DNA of 14,326 bases from NCBI GenBank assembly GCA_002423285.1, contig DIVF01000046.1, positions 1-14,326 on the forward strand, in the 5' to 3' direction. Made by a program: the position numbers and the translations under genes. Under the pieces are notes generated by a model, which made no database searches, had not been told where the DNA came from, and saw only the letters and a list, made by a program, of their open reading frames with translations. Numbering within the stretch: position 1 is the stretch's first letter; each line of letters begins with the position of its first letter. This DNA comes from Micavibrio sp. UBA6139. GTDB lineage: Bacteria > Pseudomonadota > Alphaproteobacteria > Micavibrionales > Micavibrionaceae. Shown here one piece after another: positions 6,836 to 13,828 of the stretch.

Positions 6836-7869
6836 TTTTCGGCCCCGACTGGCGCGGAAACGGCTTCTAATACAGGTGTTTCATTGCCCCCTACGGGGAC
6901 AATGACAGCGGCGCTGATCGGGATCAGTGTGATGCCCTTTGCCTGTAATGTTGGCAACCACGCACGCAGCGCGTTCAGCGTTTCTTCCTTCGGATGACCT
7001 ATCGCAATCGCCAGGCCGGATTTTAAGGCTTCGCGTTCTAACTTATCCAACGCACCGTGAACGGCCACAGATGTTTCTTCATGATCTAAAAAGACATCAC
7101 GCGCCGCGTATGGAATTCCGGCCAGCTTGGCTTCGTCTTCCGCCACTGACGTGCTGATGGTTTTTGAATCGACGAATAACAGGCCGCGCTTTTTCAATTC
7201 CACCATTACGCGTTTCATGCCCGCGTGGTCTTGGGTCATACGGCTGCCCATGTGGTTGTTGATGCCGACATACCCATCAAAGGCATTCAGGCCATCGGCC
7301 AAGGTTTTTTCAAATTCTTCCGGCGTGCTGGTGGTTTTTAAAACTTCCGGACCGGCGTTTAAGCCCTGATTCATCGGCTCCATCGGCATGTGGACCATCA
7401 ATTCATGCCCCTTGGACCGGGCCATTTCTGTCTGCCTCTTCAAATCCCCGGCATAGGGTAAAAACGCGAAAGTCAGCGGCCCCGGCAAATCCATCATGGC
7501 GCGCGTATGTTTGCGGTCCATGCCCATGTCATCAATGATGATGACCACGCGTGGTTTTGTTTTATCGGCTGTTGTGGGTATTGCATTGCGCCGCCAGGCG
7601 GGTTCATCCGCGCTCATCGTCTGTGCATATTCAGATGGCGGAACAATCTGATCCACGTTTGAAAATTCGAGTGGTGGCGCGAAAGCGGGTTTCACGGGCT
7701 CTGCTTCAATCGCGGCAATCACATCGGAAATTGTTTCTGGCGCGGCCTGAACAGCTTCTGGTTCCGGTGATTTTTTGAAGGCGACAATGGCTCCGTCCAT
7801 CAAAACCATCAGGACAATCGCAACACATAAGAAAACCAGATGTTGGCGGGTGAATGATCTTTTACGCAT
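6832..7869 (-). CDS. divergent polysaccharide deacetylase family protein (YibQ-like), 345 aa
   Basis: A member of the PF04748 family, related to the NodB-type polysaccharide deacetylases and thought to act in the envelope; the exact substrate is not settled. A positively charged N-terminus (MRKRSFTRQH) precedes one membrane helix at about 11-31. A Pro/Ala-rich linker reaches residue 105. The catalytic domain (about 106-325) has the family blocks IIIDDMGMD (Asp113-Asp114), LTFAFLPYA, GHELMVHMPMEP (His160), GINNHMGSRMT (His206), GLLFVDSKT (Asp234) and AIAIGHP (291-293). Length and motif order are normal. The start ATG at 7869 has AAGAGG upstream, rather distant. It is divergent from lexA and convergent with ppiD. 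In other Alphaproteobacteria this gene usually stands near ctpA/envC, which are not seen here. Confidence 0.9.
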   Translation of the reverse strand: MRKRSFTRQHLVFLCVAIVLMVLMDGAIVAFKKSPEPEAVQAAPETISDVIAAIEAEPVKPAFAPPLEFSNVDQIVPPSEYAQTMSADEPAWRRNAIPTTADKTKPRVVIIIDDMGMDRKHTRAMMDLPGPLTFAFLPYAGDLKRQTEMARSKGHELMVHMPMEPMNQGLNAGPEVLKTTSTPEEFEKTLADGLNAFDGYVGINNHMGSRMTQDHAGMKRVMVELKKRGLLFVDSKTISTSVAEDEAKLAGIPYAARDVFLDHEETSVAVHGALDKLEREALKSGLAIAIGHPKEETLNALRAWLPTLQAKGITLIPISAAVIVPVGGNETPVLEAVSAPVGAEN

Positions 7870-7986
7870 GGGGATGAAGTCTGCCTCTTGAATTCTGATT
7901 TGGGTTTAGGCAGGATACGCCGCTCATCTCAGGCTGACCAGCCGCACACGACCCCAAACCCATCTTTTTCGCCGACCTCACCACTA

Positions 7987-8015
7987 TTGACACAAACCAT
8001 GAACCTAAATAGAAC
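7987..8015 (+). promoter_or_regulatory. lexA promoter P1
   Basis: TTGACA (7987-7992), an exact -35 consensus, is followed after 17 nt by TAGAAC (8010-8015). The -10 box lies inside the perfect LexA box at 8001-8015, so repressor binding would block it. Confidence 0.55.
8001..8015 (+). promoter_or_regulatory. LexA operator (SOS box), perfect alphaproteobacterial type
   Basis: GAAC-CTAAATA-GAAC is a perfect GAAC-N7-GAAC direct repeat with an A/T-rich centre, the known LexA box of Alphaproteobacteria (GTTC-N7-GTTC on the other strand). It lies 67 nt before the lexA ATG and overlaps promoter P1. This implies autorepression of lexA. Confidence 0.85.
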
Positions 8016-8023
8016 AAATGGGG

Positions 8024-8051
8024 TTTACAGTGGCTTGATTCGGAATATAAT
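8024..8051 (+). promoter_or_regulatory. lexA promoter P2
   Basis: TTTACA (8024-8029), a 16-nt spacer and a perfect TATAAT (8046-8051) form the strongest-looking promoter in the window. Transcription would start about 25 nt before the lexA ATG. The -10 box is covered by the second, imperfect LexA box. Confidence 0.6.
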
Positions 8052-8057
8052 AAGAAC
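8043..8057 (+). promoter_or_regulatory. second, imperfect LexA box over the P2 -10 element
   Basis: GAAT-ATAATAA-GAAC has the N7 spacing and A/T-rich centre of the perfect box 42 nt upstream (start to start), with one mismatch in the first half-site. It covers the whole TATAAT of P2. The position argues for function; the match alone would be weak. Confidence 0.5.
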
Positions 8058-8082
8058 AGAACAACAATAAAAAGGGCAAACG

Positions 8083-8769
8083 ATGCTAACCAGAAAACAA
8101 CGCGACCTTCTGCTGTTCATTCACGAACGCATGAACGGGGGCGATATTGCCCCCTCCTTCGAAGAGATGAAGGAAGCCCTTGGCCTGAAATCGAAATCCG
8201 GCGTTCACCGCCTGATCAGCGCCCTGGTGGAACGTGGCTATCTGGAACGCCTGCCGCACCGTGCCCGCGCGATTGAGGTCAGAAAACTCCCGGAAGGTAG
8301 CAAGCCAGCGCCAAACGATAATTCCATCGCCGCGAAAACTGTCCGCGCGATTGACAGTGTGAAGGCCGCCGCCCTCGCGCAATTTGATTCTATTCCCCTG
8401 CGGGGCCGCATTGCCGCCGGGACCGCCATCGAAGCCATCAGCCATGACGGTGACAATGTCGATGTTCCTCCGGCACTTCTGGGCCGTGGCGGTGAACATT
8501 ACGCACTGACCGTTGCCGGTGACTCCATGATCAAGGCCGGCATCAATGACGGTGACACCGTTATCATCCGCAATACCAACACCGCAGAAAACGGCACCAT
8601 CGTTGTCGCATTGATTGATGATTCAGAAGTCACGCTGAAACGCTTCCGCCGCTCCGGCAATAAAATCATCCTCGAACCTGAAAACGACGCCTACGAACCC
8701 CGCGTTTTAGAACCAGAACGCGTCAAAATCCAAGGCAAACTCGTCAGCCTGATGCGGACCTATCATTAA
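8083..8769 (+). CDS. lexA: LexA repressor, SOS response regulator
   Basis: Represses DNA-damage-response genes; RecA filaments trigger its self-cleavage. The 228-residue length is usual for Alphaproteobacteria. The N-terminal winged helix-turn-helix (about 1-65, MLTRKQRDLLLFIHERM through SKSGVHRLISALVERGYL) binds the operator. A linker leads to the S24-type protease domain, with cleavage expected at Ala112-Gly113 in GRIAAGTAIEAI, nucleophile Ser148 in AGDSMI and general base Lys186 in VTLKRFRR. All key residues are present, so the protein should be cleavable. AAAGGG at 8071-8076 is a good ribosome binding site, 6 nt before the ATG. Two promoters and two LexA boxes precede it. It is divergent from the YibQ-like gene and convergent with comEC. 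Confidence 0.97.
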   Translation: MLTRKQRDLLLFIHERMNGGDIAPSFEEMKEALGLKSKSGVHRLISALVERGYLERLPHRARAIEVRKLPEGSKPAPNDNSIAAKTVRAIDSVKAAALAQFDSIPLRGRIAAGTAIEAISHDGDNVDVPPALLGRGGEHYALTVAGDSMIKAGINDGDTVIIRNTNTAENGTIVVALIDDSEVTLKRFRRSGNKIILEPENDAYEPRVLEPERVKIQGKLVSLMRTYH

Positions 8770-8781
8770 GCAATAAGAATA

Positions 8782-8812
8782 GGTTTTAAGGGGGCATTGC
8801 CCCCTTAAAACC
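8782..8812. terminator. 14-bp inverted repeat between convergent lexA and comEC
   Basis: GGTTTTAAGGGGGC (8782-8795) pairs perfectly with GCCCCCTTAAAACC (8799-8812) around a 3-nt loop. It starts 13 nt after the lexA stop and ends 4 nt before the comEC stop codon, as expected of a shared bidirectional terminator. Neither side has a clean T-run outside the stem, although the TTAAAA/TTTTAA parts of the arms are A/T-rich. Confidence 0.55.
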
Positions 8813-8816
8813 CCCT

Positions 8817-10946
8817 TTACCTTTTCGACCCAGCACTGGTCCAAGGGCGTGTTCCACGCTCACCCGCAACGGTTTTGCTTTTTATGCCGCCTTGCGGTTT
8901 CAGCCAGATGGCATGTGTTCCCTGATTTCTTAAATCCCACATATCAATGACGTTACGTGCAACCTCGCGACACGCCTTATCCTTTACGGGATAATTGGCG
9001 ATGATGGTGATGCCTTCACGGCAATCATCTTTCAATGTGCGCGGGTCAAAAGAGAATGCAATTTCTTGCGTGTGAAAATTTCCTAAACAGCCATAAGGGT
9101 CACAGGAAAGGCGCATAGCGTTTTGTTCCAGACCTGATTCTAGAACACCCTCCTTGGGCCAGACTTCATAATGCGATGGATCAATCCCGGCAGCGCGGAG
9201 CCAGTTTTCGGCAGAGAATTTATCGCTGCGGCGGTTGGACAGCCACACAGTTTTTTCAGGCGTTGTTACCATGGCCAGCTTGGCACTGGAGGACACTAAA
9301 ACATCCGGTGGACGATAGGAAAAAACGCATAAAACACCAATAATAACGGGAATTATCGCCACTATACGCGCCCGGCCCCGCAGCACCATTACAGTCAATC
9401 CGGCAACCGTAAACGCGATTAAGGATGATAGCGGCCACGCGACCAGATTAAGCGATGCATAATTCCAAGTAGAAATCACATGCGAAATCCACAGCATCGC
9501 AGAAACACCCTGCCCCATGACCCACAGCGGAATAAAATCCAACCCGAATGGCATCAGCAAATAAACAAAAATCGCGGCGGGCATAATGATGAAGCCAATG
9601 ACGGGCATAGCGGCCACATTGCCGATGACGCTATAAATCGGGAATTGCTGGAAATGGAACATCGTATAGGGTGCCGTGGCGATTGTGGCGACCACACTGG
9701 TCATGCAACATCCAATCAAGACAATCATGAAACGGCGGAACCAACCGCCCTTTTTATTCTGGTTCGCCCAGAACCCGCGCGTTTCATCATAAAAAAAGAC
9801 AAGGGCGGCCACGGCGGCAAAGGACATTTGAAAGCTGGGGCCAGTCATGGCTTCGGGGGTCATTAACAGGATCAAAAACGCTGAAAAAGCCACTAAACGC
9901 AACGAAAACGGACTGCGGTCCAGCATAATCGCCGTTAAGACAAGGCCGGTCATCATAATGGATCGGAGAGTTGGAATGCTCAACCCCACCATCACCGCAT
10001 AGGCAATGGCACCAACCAGTGCAATCATCGCCGCATATTTTTTAATCGGGTGATGCAGGGCCAGCGGCGGATACAGCGCCATCAAAAACCGCACGGCAAA
10101 AAATATGCCCATCGCAATCATGGTGATATGAAGACCAGAAATGGAAATCACATGGGCAAGTCCGGCGGCGCGAATATCTTCCCAGACATCTTCGGGAATA
10201 GCGGCGCGTTCACCCAGTAACAAAGCAGACACGATGGAGGCTTCTGGCTGCGGCACTGTTTTTTCAACCCGCAATGATCCGTCCTGGCGGAACCGTTCCA
10301 ATGCGCCGCTTTTTGTTTGGGATAGTATTTCCGGCGCTTTATAGGCAAAACCAAACGCGCCCAAACGCTGAAAATACGCATGTCTTTGAAAATCAAACCC
10401 GCCGGGGATTACGGGCGGTGATGGTGGGTTCAGGCCTGATAATACGCGAATGCGCTGCCCCGGATGTAGCCCTTCATCCTTACGAATAGACAGGCGCACC
10501 GCATAGGGCGTTTCCGTTGGGGTTAAATCTTCAATGACCAGATCATGCAAAATGACCCGCGTGCCGCGCCCACCGTCAAGGGAATCCAGTGACCGGATTG
10601 TGCCTTCGACCATCGTTGCCTTTAATGACCGGGTCAGGATCGGCGCATCGACCATCATGGCGCGGATCTGTGCCACCGACCAACCCATGGCAATAATCAT
10701 CACCGCCGCCAGACATAAAACAGCAACCCCGGCCTGGCGTGTTTTGAAAAGTACGGCCAGCATCCCCATCAGCGTCAGCGAAAAACACCCGACACCCCAA
10801 CCCCAATGCGGTTCAAAACCCAGCGCAAAATAAAGCCCCACGCCCAGCCCCAGTAAAACCGGTGCCCAAAGCATGGCGTTTTCCCGCTGTGTGGCCAAAA
10901 ACGACTGTAACAAAGCGCGTGAAACCTTATTGTTGTTATGGTACAT
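8817..10946 (-). CDS. comEC: ComEC/Rec2-family DNA-uptake channel protein, 709 aa
   Basis: An integral inner-membrane protein of the family that passes single-stranded DNA into the cytoplasm during natural transformation. The N-terminus (about 26-98) has hydrophobic segments, followed by a soluble beta-rich part (about 105-210) with the RVLSGLNPPSPPVIPGGFDFQRHAYF region cut here to key residues P172-P181 and G182-F184. The competence domain (about 236-520) carries the family signature AGLAHVISISGLHI (261-274) and many membrane helices. The last 150 or so residues are soluble and contain CDPYGC but no HxHxDH metal site, so the metallo-beta-lactamase domain is degenerate, as is usual in Alphaproteobacteria. 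The start ATG at 10946 is 31 nt from gltX on the other strand; a later Met25 is a possible alternative. Presence alone does not prove competence. Confidence 0.92.
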   Translation of the reverse strand: MYHNNNKVSRALLQSFLATQRENAMLWAPVLLGLGVGLYFALGFEPHWGWGVGCFSLTLMGMLAVLFKTRQAGVAVLCLAAVMIIAMGWSVAQIRAMMVDAPILTRSLKATMVEGTIRSLDSLDGGRGTRVILHDLVIEDLTPTETPYAVRLSIRKDEGLHPGQRIRVLSGLNPPSPPVIPGGFDFQRHAYFQRLGAFGFAYKAPEILSQTKSGALERFRQDGSLRVEKTVPQPEASIVSALLLGERAAIPEDVWEDIRAAGLAHVISISGLHITMIAMGIFFAVRFLMALYPPLALHHPIKKYAAMIALVGAIAYAVMVGLSIPTLRSIMMTGLVLTAIMLDRSPFSLRLVAFSAFLILLMTPEAMTGPSFQMSFAAVAALVFFYDETRGFWANQNKKGGWFRRFMIVLIGCCMTSVVATIATAPYTMFHFQQFPIYSVIGNVAAMPVIGFIIMPAAIFVYLLMPFGLDFIPLWVMGQGVSAMLWISHVISTWNYASLNLVAWPLSSLIAFTVAGLTVMVLRGRARIVAIIPVIIGVLCVFSYRPPDVLVSSSAKLAMVTTPEKTVWLSNRRSDKFSAENWLRAAGIDPSHYEVWPKEGVLESGLEQNAMRLSCDPYGCLGNFHTQEIAFSFDPRTLKDDCREGITIIANYPVKDKACREVARNVIDMWDLRNQGTHAIWLKPQGGIKSKTVAGERGTRPWTSAGSKR

Positions 10947-10977
10947 AGGTTTATCGAATTTTCAGGACAAAACCAAG

Positions 10978-12372
10978 ATGACAGTTATCACCCGTATTCC
11001 CCCATCCCCCACTGGTTTCATGCATATCGGCACGGCCCGCACAGCCCTTTATAACTGGCTGTTTGCGCGCCGCCATCAGGGCAAAATGCTGTTCCGTATC
11101 GAAGACACCGACCGCGAACGCTATAAACCGGAATATGTGGAATCCATCAAAAACGGTCTCAGCTGGCTGGGTCTGGAATGGGACGGCGATATTTTGTCGC
11201 AATTCGAACGCCGCGATCGCCACGCCGAAATCGCGCATGAGTTGGTCAAAAATGGTCAGGCCTATTTCTGCTATTGCAGCCCGGAAGAACTGGACGCGAT
11301 GCGTGAAAAGGCAAAGGCCGAAGGCAAGATTACCTTTTATGATCGCCGCTGGCGCGACAGCAAGGAAACACCACCCGAAGGCGTGAAGCCCGTGGTCCGC
11401 ATCAAGGCTCCGCTTACCGGTGACAGCATTGTGAAAGACAAGGTTCAAGGCGATGTGAAGGTTGCCAATGAGCAGCTTGATGATTTCATCATCCTGCGTT
11501 CTGACGGTACACCCACTTATATGCTGGCCGTGGTCGTTGATGATTATGATATGGGTGTGACCCATGTTATTCGCGGCGATGACCATTTGAACAACACCTT
11601 CCGCCAGAATTTGATCTATACCGCCATGGGCTGGAACGTGCCGGAATACGCGCATTTACCGCTTATTCTGGGGCCGGATGGTGCGAAACTGTCGAAACGC
11701 CATGGTGCGACAGGCGTTGAAGAATACGCTGCCATGGGCTATCTGCCGGAAGCGATGCGCAATTATTTGCTGCGTTTGGGGTGGAGCCACGGTGATGATG
11801 AAATTATCACCACCGAACAAGCGATTGAATGGTTTGATCTGGAACATATCGGACAATCAGCCGCACGGTTTGATTTCACCAAGCTGGAATTTGTGAACGC
11901 GCATTACATTAAGATCGCAGAGAATGACCGCCTTGTTGATCTCGTCATTCCATTCCTTGAGAAAAAAGGTTTGAGCGTTGATGCAACCGCACGGGCACGT
12001 TTGCTGGCCGGGATGGATGAGCTTAAGTCACGCGCTAAAACTTTAATTCAGATCGCGGATGAAGGCGCGTTTTACGCGAAAAAAATTCCGTATGATTTTG
12101 ATGAGAAGGCCAAGACCAATCTGGACGCCGCCATCCTTGGTGACTTGAAGGATAAGCTGTCGGCCCTGTCCGAGTTCACGTCCGCCAATATCGAAGCCGC
12201 GTGCAAGGACATCGCCACAGAAAAGGCCGATGGGAAACTTGGCAAGGTTGCAATGCCGCTCCGTTCGGCCCTGACAGGGACAACAGTATCGCCGTCTATT
12301 TTCCATGCTGCTGAAATTTTAGAACAAAAAGAGGTCTTAGCCCGCCTGAACCATGCAATTTCAGTATCTTAA
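10978..12372 (+). CDS. gltX: glutamyl-tRNA synthetase
   Basis: Charges tRNA with glutamate in the cytosol (class I synthetase, 464 aa). The start at 10978 gives MTVITRIPPSPTGFMHIGTA, the exact family N-terminus, with the HIGH-type motif HIGT at 16-19 and AGGA at 10964-10967 as ribosome binding site. IEDTDRER and HVIRGDDHLNNT mark the Rossmann core, and KLSKRHGA (from residue 237) is the KMSKS-type loop. The C-terminal helical anticodon-binding region reaches the stop. The frame stays open for 35 codons upstream to an ATG at 10873, but that part overlaps comEC and is not family-like. Alphaproteobacteria often carry two gltX genes and can use one to form Glu-tRNA(Gln); which type this is cannot be told by eye. 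Confidence 0.97.
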   Translation: MTVITRIPPSPTGFMHIGTARTALYNWLFARRHQGKMLFRIEDTDRERYKPEYVESIKNGLSWLGLEWDGDILSQFERRDRHAEIAHELVKNGQAYFCYCSPEELDAMREKAKAEGKITFYDRRWRDSKETPPEGVKPVVRIKAPLTGDSIVKDKVQGDVKVANEQLDDFIILRSDGTPTYMLAVVVDDYDMGVTHVIRGDDHLNNTFRQNLIYTAMGWNVPEYAHLPLILGPDGAKLSKRHGATGVEEYAAMGYLPEAMRNYLLRLGWSHGDDEIITTEQAIEWFDLEHIGQSAARFDFTKLEFVNAHYIKIAENDRLVDLVIPFLEKKGLSVDATARARLLAGMDELKSRAKTLIQIADEGAFYAKKIPYDFDEKAKTNLDAAILGDLKDKLSALSEFTSANIEAACKDIATEKADGKLGKVAMPLRSALTGTTVSPSIFHAAEILEQKEVLARLNHAISVS

Positions 12373-12401
12373 TTGATCTGTAATAAGTGCAGGTTTACTA
12401 T
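12373..12401 (+). promoter_or_regulatory. candidate gltA promoter
   Basis: TTGATC (12373-12378) directly follows the gltX stop; after 17 nt comes TACTAT (12396-12401). Each box matches the consensus at 4 of 6 positions. It would give a leader of about 25 nt. Cotranscription with gltX is also possible, since no terminator is seen in the 60-nt gap. Confidence 0.4.
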
Positions 12402-12432
12402 TGCCAGCGTCATATTCAACAAGTGAGTCATC

Positions 12433-13761
12433 ATGAGCGAAACAGCAAAAACAGCCCCCGCAGCTACCCCCGGTGAAACCTTTACCCTGACCGATAATCA
12501 ATCGGGCAAAACATGGTCCCTGCCGGTACTGGAAGGCAGCGTCGGCCCGAAAGTTCTGGACGTGCGGAAGTTTTATGATGAAACGGGCATGTTCACGTTT
12601 GACCCCAGCTATACCTCCACCGCCAGCTGCAAATCCCGCATCACCTATATTGATGGTGACAAGGGCATTTTGATGCACCGTGGTTACACGATTGAAGATC
12701 TGGCTGAAAAAAGCACGTTTATGGAAGTGTGCTATTTGTTGCTGAACGGCGAATTGCCAAATGCGGAACAACTGGCCGAATTTGATTTTAACATCACCCA
12801 TCACACGATGGTTCACGAACAACTGCATTTCTTCTTCCGGGGTTTCCGTCGTGACGCCCACCCAATGGCCGTTATGTGCGGCGTTGTTGGTGGTCTGGCG
12901 GCGTTCTATCATGACTCACTGGATATTTATGATGAAAAGCAACGTGAAATTTCCGCGCATCGCTTGATCGCGAAAATCCCGACACTGGCGGCGATGGCCT
13001 ATAAATACTCAATTGGCCAGCCTTTCATGTACCCTCGCAACGATTTAACCTTCGCTGAAAACTTCCTCTATATGTGCTTTGCCGTTCCGGCGGAACCTTA
13101 TGTTGTGAACCCTGTTCTGGCCCGCGCCATGGACATGATTTTCACCCTGCATGCCGACCACGAACAAAACGCATCGACATCGACCGTTCGTATGGCGGGT
13201 TCATCACAGGCCAACCCGTTCGCCTGTATCGCAGCAGGCATTGCCTGTTTGTGGGGCCCGGCCCATGGTGGCGCGAACCAAGCGGTTCTCGAAATGCTGG
13301 AAGAGATTGGCCACAAGGACAACATTCCTGAATTCCTGCGCAAGGTAAAAGAAAAACAAGACAACACCCGTTTGATGGGTTTTGGTCACCGCGTTTACAA
13401 AAACCATGATCCCCGCGCACAAGTTTTGAAAAAGGCCTGTGATGATGTTCTGAAGGAACTGGGTGTTGATGACCCGCATCTGGAACTGGCGATGGAGCTG
13501 GAGCGTATTGCACTGTCTGACCCCTATTTCGTTGAGCGCAAGCTGTTCCCGAACGTCGATTTCTATTCAGGCATTATCCTGAAGGCCATGGGCTTCCCCA
13601 CATCCATGTTTACGGTTCTGTTTGCCGTAGCGCGTACGGTGGGCTGGATTTCCCAGTGGAAAGAAATGATCGAAGAACCATCCTTGCGCATTGGTCGCCC
13701 ACGCCAGCTTTATACCGGGGCCACACAACGCCCTTATGTTGCGGTTAAAGATCGCAAGTAA
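12433..13761 (+). CDS. gltA: citrate synthase (type II)
   Basis: Condenses acetyl-CoA and oxaloacetate to citrate, the entry step of the TCA cycle. The 442-residue length fits the large, hexameric, NADH-sensitive type of Gram-negative bacteria. The N-terminal beta domain (about 15-75) includes LDVRKFYDETGMFTFDPSY cut here to L42-Y60 and the SCKSRITYIDGDKGIL region. Catalytic residues are His278 in WGPAHGGANQA, His319 in MGFGHRVYKNHDPRA and Asp376 in NVDFYSG; the HADHEQNASTSTVR block (240-253) and the C-terminal RIGRPRQLYTG are also typical. The start ATG has GTGAG about 8 nt upstream. It follows gltX by 60 nt and ends before a strong terminator. Confidence 0.98.
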   Translation: MSETAKTAPAATPGETFTLTDNQSGKTWSLPVLEGSVGPKVLDVRKFYDETGMFTFDPSYTSTASCKSRITYIDGDKGILMHRGYTIEDLAEKSTFMEVCYLLLNGELPNAEQLAEFDFNITHHTMVHEQLHFFFRGFRRDAHPMAVMCGVVGGLAAFYHDSLDIYDEKQREISAHRLIAKIPTLAAMAYKYSIGQPFMYPRNDLTFAENFLYMCFAVPAEPYVVNPVLARAMDMIFTLHADHEQNASTSTVRMAGSSQANPFACIAAGIACLWGPAHGGANQAVLEMLEEIGHKDNIPEFLRKVKEKQDNTRLMGFGHRVYKNHDPRAQVLKKACDDVLKELGVDDPHLELAMELERIALSDPYFVERKLFPNVDFYSGIILKAMGFPTSMFTVLFAVARTVGWISQWKEMIEEPSLRIGRPRQLYTGATQRPYVAVKDRK

Positions 13762-13781
13762 AAATATCAGCAAAGATATCG

Positions 13782-13819
13782 ACAACCGCCGCCAAATATT
13801 TGGCGGCGGTTGTTTTTTT
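13782..13819 (+). terminator. intrinsic terminator of gltA
   Basis: ACAACCGCCGCCAAA (13782-13796) pairs perfectly with TTTGGCGGCGGTTGT (13799-13813), giving a 15-bp GC-rich stem, followed at once by a run of six T. It lies 21 nt after the gltA stop. The minus side has no comparable T-run, so it mainly serves gltA. Confidence 0.92.
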
Positions 13820-13828
13820 ATCCCATCA

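Noticed and set aside
8054..8062. GAAC-A-GAAC direct repeat near the lexA start as another LexA box
   Set aside because: The spacing is 1 nt, not 7; only its first half-site fits, as part of the imperfect box 8043-8057.
7888..8070. 60-codon plus-strand frame in the YibQ-lexA gap
   Set aside because: It runs through both lexA promoters and LexA boxes, shows no motif and is unlikely to be translated.
10873..10977. Longer gltX frame starting at an ATG at 10873
   Set aside because: The 35 extra residues lie antisense to comEC and the family N-terminus begins exactly at the ATG at 10978 with a ribosome binding site.
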